This document shows positions 17,982-26,790 of a stretch of 64,000 nt of DNA, piece after piece. The position numbers were made by a program, and so were the translations under genes. Origin of the DNA: Polyangiaceae bacterium. Lineage in GTDB: Bacteria; Myxococcota_A; Polyangia; Polyangiales; Polyangiaceae. The stretch lies in the NCBI GenBank assembly GCA_016715885.1, contig JADJXL010000003.1, positions 186,001-250,000 of the forward strand, given 5' to 3'. Numbering within the stretch: the stretch's first letter is position 1; the number at the start of each line of letters is the position of its first letter. The notes under the pieces are model-generated. The model was not told the DNA's origin. It made no database searches and worked only from the letters and a program-made list of their open reading frames with translations.

Positions 17982-19930
17982 AACCCAAAGAGGCGGCGGC
18001 TTCGCCGAAAGAAGCAGCCAAGCCCGCAAAGGAAACGCCCGCGCCGTCTGGCCCGGGATCCCTGGACAAACTCGCTCCGTACCTCGGACCTGGCTTCGTC
18101 GTGTCGCTCGTGTTGGTGTTCATCGGAGAACGCCTGCTCGGAACGATCGACACGGCGCGCATGGCGCTCTCGGGGCTCGGAGTTGCTGGCGCGATCGGCA
18201 CGACCGCGCTGCGGTTCTCGCTCATCGCAGGGCACAAGGACGCCGAACGAAAGCGCATCGAACGCACGCTCGGCATCTTCTCTGCGGTGGGCCTCGTGTC
18301 GCTCGGCCTGTACTTCATCGCGAACACGGAGGTTGGTCGAGGTCTCGTGGGCATCGCCGACGCAGCCCCCGACAAACGCGCTCGCTTCGATGGAGCAACG
18401 ACCGTTGCGTGGATCGTGCTCGCTGGCCTTTCAATCGCGCCCATCGTGTTCGGCGAAGCTGCTCTCGCTCCGATGCGGCGAGCTCCACGCGTCGAAGTGC
18501 GCCGGATCTACGCTGCGGCTGCCGCGGGGTTGACCCTGGCGTTTGCTGCGGCTTATTCGGCCCTGTTCACGTACGCGGCCGGTGAGCTCGAAATCAAGGT
18601 GGATCGCTCGTACTTCCGCACGGCGAAGGCGAGTGAATCGACCAAGAAAATCATTTCGAGCACGACGGAGCCCGTCGAAGTTCGAGCGTTCTTTCCGCCG
18701 CTCAACGACGTCGGAATCGAGGTCGATGCGTACCTCGCGGACATCGCGAAAGGCGCCCCGAACTTCAAGTACGGCTTTTACGATCGATTGCTGTATCCGC
18801 AGCTCGCCAAGGACAACAAAGTCACGCAGGACGCAGTGCTCGTGATTTTGAAGGGTCCGTCGCGTGAAACCCTCACGCTCGACAAAGAGATGACGAAGGC
18901 GGCATCCAAGCTGAAATCGCTCGATGCCGACTTCCAAAAAGCTCTTCTGAAAGCGATGAAGGACGCTCGCACGGCCTACGTGACCGTTGGGCACGGCGAA
19001 GTGAACGAAGGTTCGACGTCGGCAGCGGAAGGTCGCTCGGCGAAGCTCCTGCGCCGGTTGCTCGAAGGCCAGAACTACTCGGTCAAAGACCTCGGTATGC
19101 CGCAAGGATTGGCGAACGACGTGCCGGAAGATGCATCGCTCGTCATCGTGCACGGGCCAACGCAAGCATTCACGCCGGAAGAGGTTTCGTCGCTCGAACG
19201 GTATGCAGCGCGCGGAGGCAAACTGCTCATCGCGCTGGATCCCGAAGCGAAAGGCGACATGGGGCCGCTCGCGAACATCGCGGGGCTCGCATTCGATCCG
19301 ACCACGCTTGCAACGACGGATCAGTTCTTCGTGCCGCGTCACCGCAATGCATCGGACAAGGCGAACCTCATCACGAATCGGTTCTCGTCGCACGCGTCGG
19401 TGTCGACGTTGAGCCGCGTGTCGGCGCGTGCCGTGGTGCTCATGCCGATCCCGGGGTCGCTCGAAAAGAAGCAGACGGATGCAAAGGTGGACTTCGTTCT
19501 GCGTTCGTCTGCGGGAACGTTCGGCGACAAGAACGGCAACTTCGAGCTGGATGGCGACGAGAAGAAGGCGACGTTCAACCTGGGCGCTGCAGTATCGAAG
19601 CCGCTCGGCGACGACGTGAACAAGGACAAGGTCAAAGGCCCTGCCGAGACGCGAATCTTCATGCTTTCCGACGCGGACTGCATCAGCGACCTCGCGCTCG
19701 GGTTTGCCGAGACGAACCAGATCCTGTTCGTCGACGCCGTCCGCTGGCTGAACGGCGACGAAAGCTACAGTGGCGAGATCGCGACGCCGGAAGACGTGCG
19801 AATCCAACACACGAAGCAGAAGGACGTTTTCTGGTTTTACGGGACGATCATTGGAGCACCGGCGCTCTTGCTTGGCGCAGGGATTCTCGTGACGCGGCGC
19901 ACGCGCCGCGCGGTGCGGAGGCAGGCATGA
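17972..19930 (+). CDS. GldG-like ABC auxiliary transport protein
   Basis: A 652-residue membrane protein of the ABC_transp_aux type (PF09822, GldG). After a Lys/Ala/Pro-rich cytoplasmic start, about four helices occur between residues 35 and 210. A large extracytoplasmic domain follows, with DRSYFRTAKASESTKKII, EVRAFFPP, YVTVGHGEVNEGS, VIVHGPTQAF and GGKLLIALDPEA. A last helix near the C-terminus (GTIIGAPALLLGAGILV) is followed by an Arg-rich end. ATG 17972 is chosen because it gives the normal gene-junction overlap; upstream codons in the same frame lie inside the permease gene. The periplasmic domain resembles those that sense or shape sugar or protein cargo in gliding-type exporters; its exact role is undetermined. 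Confidence 0.87.
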   Translation: MAVKPKEAAASPKEAAKPAKETPAPSGPGSLDKLAPYLGPGFVVSLVLVFIGERLLGTIDTARMALSGLGVAGAIGTTALRFSLIAGHKDAERKRIERTLGIFSAVGLVSLGLYFIANTEVGRGLVGIADAAPDKRARFDGATTVAWIVLAGLSIAPIVFGEAALAPMRRAPRVEVRRIYAAAAAGLTLAFAAAYSALFTYAAGELEIKVDRSYFRTAKASESTKKIISSTTEPVEVRAFFPPLNDVGIEVDAYLADIAKGAPNFKYGFYDRLLYPQLAKDNKVTQDAVLVILKGPSRETLTLDKEMTKAASKLKSLDADFQKALLKAMKDARTAYVTVGHGEVNEGSTSAAEGRSAKLLRRLLEGQNYSVKDLGMPQGLANDVPEDASLVIVHGPTQAFTPEEVSSLERYAARGGKLLIALDPEAKGDMGPLANIAGLAFDPTTLATTDQFFVPRHRNASDKANLITNRFSSHASVSTLSRVSARAVVLMPIPGSLEKKQTDAKVDFVLRSSAGTFGDKNGNFELDGDEKKATFNLGAAVSKPLGDDVNKDKVKGPAETRIFMLSDADCISDLALGFAETNQILFVDAVRWLNGDESYSGEIATPEDVRIQHTKQKDVFWFYGTIIGAPALLLGAGILVTRRTRRAVRRQA

Positions 19931-20937
19931 ACCTGGGACGAGGGTTATTGGTTCACGTCGGGCTCTTCGTGCTGGCATCAGCCGGCGCAGCCAAGATGTG
20001 GATGCGTGACGAGCAGCCAAAAGCGCTCGCGCAAACCGAAGCAACGGTGTGGACCGGACGCGCTGCCGATGTCGAACGTGTCGTGTTCGACGGCAAGACG
20101 AAGAAGGTCACGCTCGAAGCGAAGAAAGACGACCTCGGCGCGTATTACGTCGGTGCGCTCGAGCGAAATGCGACGCCTCCTCCTGCAGGGAGCGCAGCAG
20201 CGCCAACCCCACCGCCGGCGCCCAAGGGGAAGACCGAGTTTGTCGCGGTAGGTGCGGCGCAAAAGCTCGTCGAAGCGATGGCGCCGCTGAAGGCCTTGCG
20301 CGCGCTCGGGCGCATTCCGGAAGATCGGGCCGCCGAGTTTGGCCTTGACCAACCAGAAGGCACGCTCGTCGTCACGCTGAAGGGCGCCGAGCGAAAGATC
20401 GTGGTTGGCGGGACAACCCCGGGCGGAGGCGATCGGTACGTCCGGGATCCGGCTTCCGGCGAATTGTACGTGATCGACGGTGACGCCGTGCGCGACCTCG
20501 ACACGGCCGAATCACGGCTCGTCGAGCGCGATCTTCACGAGTGGAAAGAAGCCGAGGTGACGTCGGCCGACGTGAAAGCCGGCGACAAGACGCGGCAAGT
20601 GGTGCGTGGTGGGCCCGAAGGCAAGCGCTTTTGGGCTGATCCAACGGCCGCGGATCAAAAGGACGAAACCATCGCGAACTGGATGTCCAAAGTCGATCGT
20701 TTGCGACCCACCGAGTACGTGATGACGACGCCTTCGGACAAACAGGACATCTTGCGCATCGATTATTCGGCTGGCTCGCGCAAGCTCGGGTTTGTCGAGA
20801 TCGCACGTATCCCGGCTGCAGAAGCTGCGGGCAAACCCGACTACCTCGTTCGCACGGAACGCACGCGCCTCTTTGCCAAAGTCCCCGCGACAACCGCCGA
20901 ACAGATCGAGCAAGATCTCGGCTCGATTCTCAAGTAG
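19927..20937 (+). CDS. DUF4340 domain protein
   Basis: A 336-residue protein with one N-terminal hydrophobic segment (signal anchor, residues 6-24) and a DUF4340 domain over the rest. The latter shows tandem similar segments with VERVVFDGKTKKVTLEAK, ALGRIPEDRAAEFGLDQP, IVVGGTTPGGGDRYVRD and LRPTEYV. DUF4340 proteins regularly follow GldF/GldG-like genes and are thought to act at the envelope with that transporter, but no activity is known. The start overlaps the GldG-like stop by 4 bp (ATGA). It is the last gene of the operon; a long hairpin follows within 15 bp. Confidence 0.88.
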   Translation: MNLGRGLLVHVGLFVLASAGAAKMWMRDEQPKALAQTEATVWTGRAADVERVVFDGKTKKVTLEAKKDDLGAYYVGALERNATPPPAGSAAAPTPPPAPKGKTEFVAVGAAQKLVEAMAPLKALRALGRIPEDRAAEFGLDQPEGTLVVTLKGAERKIVVGGTTPGGGDRYVRDPASGELYVIDGDAVRDLDTAESRLVERDLHEWKEAEVTSADVKAGDKTRQVVRGGPEGKRFWADPTAADQKDETIANWMSKVDRLRPTEYVMTTPSDKQDILRIDYSAGSRKLGFVEIARIPAAEAAGKPDYLVRTERTRLFAKVPATTAEQIEQDLGSILK

Positions 20938-20940
20938 CTC

Positions 20941-20993
20941 CTCACCCCCAGCCCCCTCTCCAACTCCGCTACGCTTCGTGGAGAGGGGGAGGT
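20941..20993. repeat. REP-like hairpin between convergent genes
   Basis: The 55-bp gap between the DUF4340 and xerD stops contains an 11-bp perfect inverted repeat: CCCCCTCTCCA at 20952-20962 pairs with 20979-20989 around a 16-base loop. It is preceded by a C-rich stretch (CTCACCCCCAGC). There is no T-run, so it is not a textbook intrinsic terminator, though it could end transcripts from both sides. C-rich palindromes of this wording are scattered as repetitive intergenic elements in many high-GC genomes; only one copy is seen here. Confidence 0.65.
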
Positions 20994-21883
20994 CAAGAAC
21001 GAGGATGCGTCTTGCGGTACACCGTTCGCACGTGATCGTCCGTGAGATGCGTGTAGATCTCGGTCGTCACGATGTTGGCATGTCCCAAAAGCGCCTGAAC
21101 GCTACGCAGATCGGCTCCACCTTCGAGCAGATGCGTTGCGAAAGAATGACGAAACTTGTGCGGCGAGCTGGGTTTGGAAATACCAACCCCACGCGCGTAG
21201 ACACCCAGCAACTTCCACACGCCTTGACGTGTGAGGGGTTTGCCCCGGGGCGAGAGAAAAAGTGCCTGCGTTGCCGCGGCCTTGGGATGCGCTGCGCGGG
21301 CTTTCAAGTACGCGTCGATCGCATCGAGAGCGAGCTCGCCGAGCGGCACGATGCGACGTTTGCCGCCTTTTCCAAGCGCCAAAACGAGACCTTGCTTCTT
21401 GTCGATGTCACTCAACCGCAGGCCCACGAGCTCGCTTACGCGCAAACCTGCGGCGTACATCACGTGCAGCATCGCTCGATCTCGCAGGCCTCGAAATGTC
21501 GTGCTGTCGGGCGCATCGAGGATCGATCGGATTTCGTCGACGGAAAGCACACGCGGAAGCTTGCGCGTCGTGCGCGGCCGTTCGACGAGCGACGCTGGAT
21601 CGGCCGAGAGCACGCGTTCTCGAAGCAAAAACTTCATGAAACCACGCACCGCCGAAAGATGGCGACACGCCGATCGCGCTCCGATTCCCTGGCGACCAAG
21701 CTCGACCATGTAGGCTGAAAGAATCGTCGGATCGAGGTTTGTCGGAGAATCGACGCCGTGGGTCTCGCAGAGAGCGCACAATTTCGCGAGATCACGCGCG
21801 TATGCCTCGAGCGTTCGAGGAGACAAGGCTCGTTCGACCCGCAGGTGATCCAGATAAGCGTCGACCCAGCCGTGCAAATTCAC
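20993..21883 (-). CDS. xerD: Tyrosine recombinase XerD-like
   Basis: A 296-residue site-specific recombinase, the normal length for XerC/XerD. The N-terminal SAM-like core-binding domain covers about residues 1-85. The catalytic domain carries the full set: Arg in AAGLRVSELVGL, Lys in GKGGKRRIVPLG, HKFRHSFATHLL (His and Arg), LLGHANIVTT and the nucleophile in EIYTHL. It would resolve chromosome dimers at dif with FtsK. XerD is favoured over XerC by overall wording, but the two are hard to separate without comparison, and no dif-like site was recognised nearby. It is convergent with the Gld-like operon and stands alone. Confidence 0.85.
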   Translation of the reverse strand: MNLHGWVDAYLDHLRVERALSPRTLEAYARDLAKLCALCETHGVDSPTNLDPTILSAYMVELGRQGIGARSACRHLSAVRGFMKFLLRERVLSADPASLVERPRTTRKLPRVLSVDEIRSILDAPDSTTFRGLRDRAMLHVMYAAGLRVSELVGLRLSDIDKKQGLVLALGKGGKRRIVPLGELALDAIDAYLKARAAHPKAAATQALFLSPRGKPLTRQGVWKLLGVYARGVGISKPSSPHKFRHSFATHLLEGGADLRSVQALLGHANIVTTEIYTHLTDDHVRTVYRKTHPRS

Positions 21884-22065
21884 GCGCCGAGCCTAGCGCT
21901 CGAGAGGCGCCGACCGCAAAAAACCGAACAAAGCAACGGTGTGCGCGGCGCGCGAAATGTGCTCGAATGACGTTTGTCTTTTCGGGGTATCGGTAGCAAA
22001 CGATGCGCTCGCAAACGAACGCTTCGCCACAGCGCGCTCCATAGGGAAAAAAGACAAGGTCCATC

Positions 22066-22932
22066 GTGATCGATTCACCGTTCGAGGTCATCGAGCCCAG
22101 GGGTGGCGAGAGTCCGGTGGTCGTCGAGGTTCCGCACGCCGGACTTTTGCTCGACGCCGAATCACTTGCGTACACCTCAGCTCCAGCACGCAGCATTGCG
22201 CGCGATGCGGACCTGTATGTCGACGAGCTCGTCGCGGACGCTCCAGCAGAAGGTGCAACGCTCATCGTCGCCAAAACGAGCCGCTACGTGGTCGATCTCA
22301 ATCGGGGTGACAGCGATGTCGATCAGGATTCCGTCGAAGGTGGTGGACGCGCACCGTGGCCTCGAGGGCTCATCTGGCGCCTCACAACCGATGGAGACCC
22401 TGCTCTGATGCGCCGTTTGCCGCGGGCAGAGCTCGAACGACGCCTCGATGCCGTCTACCGCCCCTATCATCGCGCCGTTACGGAGACACTTGCACGCAAG
22501 CGTGCTCGATTCGGCTTCGCCGTACTGCTATGTGCGCACTCGATGCCAAGCTTGGCGCGCCGAGGTCACGCTGAATCCCCTGGAATGCGTGCGGATATCG
22601 TCCCCGGTACGCGCGGACGAACGACCGCTGCGCCTGCCGTGATCGACCTTGTTGACTGGCACGCGAGGTCGTTCGGATTTACGGTTCGTCACGACGATCC
22701 GTACCGTGGCGGCTTTTCAACGGGGCACTACGGTAAGCCAGTCGACAAAATTCATGCCATCCAGGTTGAAATTTCACGTCGCCTCTACATGGACGAGTCG
22801 AACCATCGGAGAGATCCCCAAGGGTTCCGAGTTGTGCGAGAATTCGCCCGCACCCTTGTCGCGCAACTCGCCTTCTCCGAAAGCCCCACTACGCAAGATG
22901 CCCTCCGGGCGCATCCTGCGGGTGGTATCTGA
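22066..22932 (+). CDS. N-formylglutamate amidohydrolase family protein
   Basis: A 288-residue zinc hydrolase-like protein (PF05013). Family motifs in order are VVEVPHAG near residue 22, YVDELV, TSRYVVDLNRG, LLCAHSMPS, and HDDPYRGGFSTGHYG followed by HAIQVEISRRLYMDE. Classical members hydrolyse N-formyl-L-glutamate in histidine degradation. Without hut neighbours the substrate may be another acyl-amino acid. The start is GTG 22066, preceded by AAGG at 5-8 bases; no better start exists. A 182-bp gap to the divergent xerD gene should hold its promoter. The following membrane-protein gene lies 19 bp downstream and may be co-transcribed. Confidence 0.87.
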   Translation: MIDSPFEVIEPRGGESPVVVEVPHAGLLLDAESLAYTSAPARSIARDADLYVDELVADAPAEGATLIVAKTSRYVVDLNRGDSDVDQDSVEGGGRAPWPRGLIWRLTTDGDPALMRRLPRAELERRLDAVYRPYHRAVTETLARKRARFGFAVLLCAHSMPSLARRGHAESPGMRADIVPGTRGRTTAAPAVIDLVDWHARSFGFTVRHDDPYRGGFSTGHYGKPVDKIHAIQVEISRRLYMDESNHRRDPQGFRVVREFARTLVAQLAFSESPTTQDALRAHPAGGI

Positions 22933-22951
22933 TTCTCCGCGCAAAGCCCCA

Positions 22952-24130
22952 ATGGCGAGCTCTGGAGCGGAAATCGAAGGATCGGCAGCACCCGAGCCAT
23001 CGCCCATCGCGATGGTCACGGACGATGCTTCTGCCGCGCCGAATGCTCGTGCGGCAAACGATTCGACGGGGCCATTACCGGACGCAGAAGCCGCGACGGA
23101 AACTCTGTCGAACGACGCTGATGTGGAAGCTCCCGCGAGCGCGCCGCGCGCAAAGTCTGTCGACGTTGCACAGACAACCTCCCCGTCGCCCGCAGGCGAA
23201 CCGCCGCCGGCGGATCCGACGGAAATACCTCCGAATCGGCCCTCATTGCTTCACGTCGAGAACGCTCCGCACGACGCGCCCGTCAAGCCACTGTTGGCTT
23301 CGGAAGCGCTCATGGATGACCTCGCGCCGCTCGAACCGTCACGTGACGTAGCGAGATTTTGGTGCGCCATCGTGGGCGTGGGGTTTGCCGGACTTGGTGC
23401 ACTGCCGTTGCTTGAATTGCGCCCTGGAGGCACGCTCACCGCGGGTTTGTCGTTCTTCCTGGGCGGCGTCACGCTCGTCGCGGCGCTCACGCGAGTGACC
23501 TACCGGCAGCGTGCATTTGCCATGCTCGTGATTGGCCTTCTGGTGGTGATCACGGGGCTTGGTGGAACGGGGCCAGCGGCCTTCATCGCTCGAGACGCCC
23601 CAGGCCTTGGTCTTGCGCGCGCGATTGCAGCGACGGCGCTGCCGGGAGCACTGCTGTTTCGCGCTCGCTACCGCGCGTATTCCGGAGCTCGATGGCTGCT
23701 CGGAGGCGCGTTTCTCATCGCTCTGCCGTTCATCGCATTGCTCGCGATGCGCCTCGCGTTCCGAGAACCGGATCTATCGACCGCAGGCTCGATCGTGGCG
23801 CTCGTCGTGACCCTCGTGGGCCTCGTGGGCTTCATGGGCAAGGAGACGACGGGCGCAGGCACCTACGTGGGCCTGGGCGTGCTCATCGGTCTCGGCACGG
23901 AGCTGCTGTTGTCGGATCTGAGTCACCCAGGAACGCTCGACGCGTGGCAAAGCATCTTGACGACTGTGCTTGGAAGCGTGGCGTTCGTCGCGGCGACAGG
24001 ATTGTCTGCGCTCGGGCTCTTCCAACTGCTCGCATCGCGTTTGTCCGGGGATGCACGCAGAATCGATCTGCATGCGGCCGAGCCAGAACCATCGCGTGCC
24101 CGGAAAAACAAGTCCGAGTGGTCGGTGTAG
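22952..24130 (+). CDS. Uncharacterised polytopic membrane protein
   Basis: A 392-residue protein I cannot assign to a family. The first 135 residues are rich in Ala, Pro, Glu and Asp with few hydrophobic positions and are probably a disordered cytoplasmic tail. From about residue 140 to 375 there are seven or eight hydrophobic helices (for example FWCAIVGVGFAGLGALPL, AFAMLVIGLLVVITGLGG, IVALVVTLVGLVGFMG), and the end is a short charged tail. ATG 22952 lies just after the upstream stop; ATG 22898 in the same frame is an alternative that would overlap the amidohydrolase gene by 35 bp and add 18 residues. No catalytic motif is visible. Confidence 0.65.
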   Translation: MASSGAEIEGSAAPEPSPIAMVTDDASAAPNARAANDSTGPLPDAEAATETLSNDADVEAPASAPRAKSVDVAQTTSPSPAGEPPPADPTEIPPNRPSLLHVENAPHDAPVKPLLASEALMDDLAPLEPSRDVARFWCAIVGVGFAGLGALPLLELRPGGTLTAGLSFFLGGVTLVAALTRVTYRQRAFAMLVIGLLVVITGLGGTGPAAFIARDAPGLGLARAIAATALPGALLFRARYRAYSGARWLLGGAFLIALPFIALLAMRLAFREPDLSTAGSIVALVVTLVGLVGFMGKETTGAGTYVGLGVLIGLGTELLLSDLSHPGTLDAWQSILTTVLGSVAFVAATGLSALGLFQLLASRLSGDARRIDLHAAEPEPSRARKNKSEWSV

Positions 24131-24150
24131 TTGGTTGATCGACGCGAAGC

Positions 24151-25194
24151 TCAGCGATTGAGCAGCGGCCAAACCCACGTACCCGAAGGCGGAGCGCCGG
24201 ACGTCGCCTTGCGCGTGACGTCCGTGAGCATGCTCAGCAAAAAGCGCGCAAACGACGTGTCGACAGGCATGGTCCACGCAAGGTCGTTGTCGCGTTGTTC
24301 GACACGCATCGTCGGCACGGTTCCCATGAGACCCAAGGATGACAAGAGGCTCATGAATCCCGTGAGCTTCTGCAGATCCGCCAGTTGAACTGCGCCTGCT
24401 GCTGCAGAGGGCGTATCGGCGTACGTGAACGACCCCGCGAAATTCATACCTGGTTCTTTGAAGTTGCCGATCGCGCGGACCTTCTGCAGGCCCATGAGAA
24501 AGGGCATTTTCTGCGTTGCAGCATCGACGGCCGACTGACCGCCGAGATCGCCCGCGAGGGTGAACGCCGCGCCGGGCGTATTCGACAACTCGGCCATCCA
24601 CCCAGGAATCGAACGAGTGAGTTTGTCGCGGCGCAACCGATCGAGCGCTCGACGCATGCCCGTTTCATTGCCCGAAAGAACCGTGTGCGGCGTGAGGATC
24701 ACGAAGCCGATGTTGCCCGCCGTGTAGAGATCGAGGTCGGCGTAGCGGTTTCGCACGAGCGGCACTTTCGATGCGACCGTCGTACGCGCCTCCGCTGCAC
24801 GACGAATCGAATCGACATCGAAATCGCCTTGAAGCACCGCGCAGAAGTCCGCTCCCTGCATCGCGTAAATGCCGCCATAAACCTTCTTGACGTCGCGCGA
24901 TGGAACGAAGTTCGACTCGGGACCGAGCGGCAAGACCATCGACACGATTTGGTTCACGTCGGGGCCGAGGCTCGAGCGAAACATCTCAGCGGCGTCGAGA
25001 TACCCGATCATGACGGGTGCACGCGGCAAGAGCGCCATGGGATCGCGATCGATCGCGAGCGGATCGACTTGATTGGCCCCGACCAAAATCAGGTTTTCAT
25101 CTGCACCGCTGCAGCCGGTGGAAACGACCGTGACCGTGGTGAGCACGGCAAGAGCCGCACTGAAATGTGCACGAGATCGACGCGAAACAATCAT
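24151..25194 (-). CDS. Uncharacterised lipoprotein
   Basis: A 347-residue exported protein. The N-terminus is a signal peptide with STGC at residues 25-28, consistent with signal peptidase II cleavage. The mature part has no motif I recognise. It shows repeated hydrophobic/charged beta-alpha segments such as PVMIGYLDAAEMFRSSL, KVYGGIYAMQGADFCAVL, NIGFVILTPHTVLSGNE and MRRALDRLRRDKL. Proteins of this kind, with a self-similar two-domain look, are common in myxobacterial genomes as single hypothetical genes. It runs toward the plus-strand membrane protein (20-bp gap) and lies 21 bp after the PheA-like gene on the same strand, so it may be the second gene of that transcript. Confidence 0.65.
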   Translation of the reverse strand: MIVSRRSRAHFSAALAVLTTVTVVSTGCSGADENLILVGANQVDPLAIDRDPMALLPRAPVMIGYLDAAEMFRSSLGPDVNQIVSMVLPLGPESNFVPSRDVKKVYGGIYAMQGADFCAVLQGDFDVDSIRRAAEARTTVASKVPLVRNRYADLDLYTAGNIGFVILTPHTVLSGNETGMRRALDRLRRDKLTRSIPGWMAELSNTPGAAFTLAGDLGGQSAVDAATQKMPFLMGLQKVRAIGNFKEPGMNFAGSFTYADTPSAAAGAVQLADLQKLTGFMSLLSSLGLMGTVPTMRVEQRDNDLAWTMPVDTSFARFLLSMLTDVTRKATSGAPPSGTWVWPLLNR

Positions 25195-25215
25195 CGGGAG
25201 TAGCGGGTTGGACCG

Positions 25216-26307
25216 CTACGACGTTACTCGCTCTGGCTGCTCGAGAGGAAAAGAACCGACGATGATCAGCATTTTTGCTTCGCGCTTGATGCCTTCGAGC
25301 GCCGCAACGAGGTTGCGATCGGTCACGTGCCCACTTACCTCGACGTAAAACTGATACTGCCAACCCTCACCCGGCACGGGGCGCGACTGGATGCGGCGCA
25401 AGTTGCAATTCTTGTCCTTGAAGTACTGGAGGAGCTCGTGAAGTGCGCCCGGACGATCGTGAACGCCAAAGAGGAGCGCGGTCGCATCGGAGCCCGAACG
25501 AGGCGCAGGAAGGCGTGAAACGACGCCATAGCGCATGCGTACTTGGCCGTGATCGCCGATGTTTTCCTTGGCAACGACGAGTTTCGATGCGGGATCCAAA
25601 CTTCCGCGCGGCACGACAGCGCCGCTGCCTGGGTTCGTCTCGGCCATCTCGATCGCCACGATCGGGGAACGAACGTCCACAATCTGCGCGTGAGGATGAT
25701 TAGCTTCGAGGTATCCCGCACAGGCCGCGTGATCTTGCGGCGCAATGTAGATTTTTTCGATGTTGGTCGCGTCCGAACCTGCACCTGCGAGAACGAGACT
25801 TTGCGCTAACTCGCGTTCACCGACGAGCTTAAGACCACTCGAAGCGATGGTCTGGATCGTTGGGAAAATCGGGCCATCTTCGAGCGATTCATACGGCACC
25901 ACGGCAAACTCGACACGCGAACGAGCGACCTCTTCGAGCGCCGTCGCGGTGCTTTCGCTGCGAATGAACTCGGCGCCGAATCCGAAATGATCACGCGCGG
26001 CCATCCAGCCAAAACCGCCTTCAGGGCCGACGAACATGACGCGCGGAGCCACTTCGAAAAGCCTGCACGCCGCGTCGATGGCGACGAACGTTTCGCGCAC
26101 GGCTGCGGGAGAAAGCGGCGGAGCAACGGCTTGCTCCAGAGCTTGCAGATGCGGACCATCCGCGATGGGGGCAAACCGCGCAATACCTCCCCGTTGTCGG
26201 ATGATGTCTTGGGCGATACGTGCGCGGCGTTCGAGCTGCCGCAGAATCTGGTGATCAAGCTCCGCGAGCTGTGCACGCAGTTCGTCGAGCCGCTTTCTCT
26301 CGTCCAT
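25216..26307 (-). CDS. pheA: PheA-like chorismate mutase/prephenate dehydratase, apparently degenerate
   Basis: A 363-residue protein with the P-protein layout: AroQ-type helix domain (residues about 1-80), periplasmic-binding-like prephenate dehydratase fold (about 85-275), and C-terminal ACT domain (about 280-355, FGVHDRPGALHELL and the ESRP site as QSRP). Key residues differ from the family pattern. The dehydratase GPEGTF motif reads GPEGGF, the PxENS motif reads PYESLEDG, and the essential TRF motif appears as MRY. In the mutase part the Lys39 equivalent is Arg and the RE pair is missing. So the fold is clear, but the two activities are doubtful. ATG 26307 is preferred over the in-frame GTG at 26325. 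It may be an ACT-regulated relative rather than the phenylalanine pathway enzyme. Confidence 0.8.
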   Translation of the reverse strand: MDERKRLDELRAQLAELDHQILRQLERRARIAQDIIRQRGGIARFAPIADGPHLQALEQAVAPPLSPAAVRETFVAIDAACRLFEVAPRVMFVGPEGGFGWMAARDHFGFGAEFIRSESTATALEEVARSRVEFAVVPYESLEDGPIFPTIQTIASSGLKLVGERELAQSLVLAGAGSDATNIEKIYIAPQDHAACAGYLEANHPHAQIVDVRSPIVAIEMAETNPGSGAVVPRGSLDPASKLVVAKENIGDHGQVRMRYGVVSRLPAPRSGSDATALLFGVHDRPGALHELLQYFKDKNCNLRRIQSRPVPGEGWQYQFYVEVSGHVTDRNLVAALEGIKREAKMLIIVGSFPLEQPERVTS

Positions 26308-26451
26308 GAGAGACCACCGTAGCACTCAGCGTGCCGGGCTGTAGCGCCAGCCATGGACGGAGAGCTTTGCGCACCTCGATGAGCACGGCCCTTTTCACGC
26401 TCGAGTCAGGAGCTCCGTGACACCCCATCGAGGGGCATGCTCACGCCAAGT

Positions 26452-26790
26452 TCAGGCTGCGCCTGCCGCTGCGGATGTGCTGCTCGAGCCTGATGACGGT
26501 GATGACGTATTCGATGAAGAGCTCGACGAGCTGCTGTCCGTCGTCGAGCCGCCGCCCTCTGACGAACTTCCCGAGCTTCCGGAGCTTCCCTGCGGCTTGT
26601 TGCTCGTGGAACTGTAGAGGTCGGAATACCAGCCGCCGCCCTTGAGAATGAACCCGGTTCCTCGAGAAATCTGCCGGCGAGCGGTTTCTTGATGGCACTT
26701 CGGGCACTCTTTGAGCGGATCTTCCTTGATGGACTGTTCGGCCTCCCACTCGTGAGCGCAGGATTTACAGGCGTACTCGTATGTGGGCAT
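26452..26790 (-). CDS. FmdB family zinc ribbon protein
   Basis: A 112-residue protein starting MPTYEYACKSCAHEWE, the hallmark of the FmdB/CxxC_CxxC_SSSS regulatory protein family (PF09723). The first CxxC is CKSC and the second CPKC, forming a zinc ribbon over residues 1-45. The C-terminal 60 residues are almost all Ser, Gly and Thr and are likely disordered. ATG 26790 is well placed, with AGAGG eight to twelve bases before it, so the longer upstream frame is ignored. FmdB relatives are often called transcriptional regulators of amide utilisation, but the function of short bacterial members is essentially unknown. Confidence 0.9.
   Translation of the reverse strand: MPTYEYACKSCAHEWEAEQSIKEDPLKECPKCHQETARRQISRGTGFILKGGGWYSDLYSSTSNKPQGSSGSSGSSSEGGGSTTDSSSSSSSSNTSSPSSGSSSTSAAAGAA

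Noticed and set aside
18431..20044. 537-codon minus-strand frame across the GldG-like and DUF4340 genes
   Set aside because: Antisense shadow with very high Arg content and no recognisable motif.
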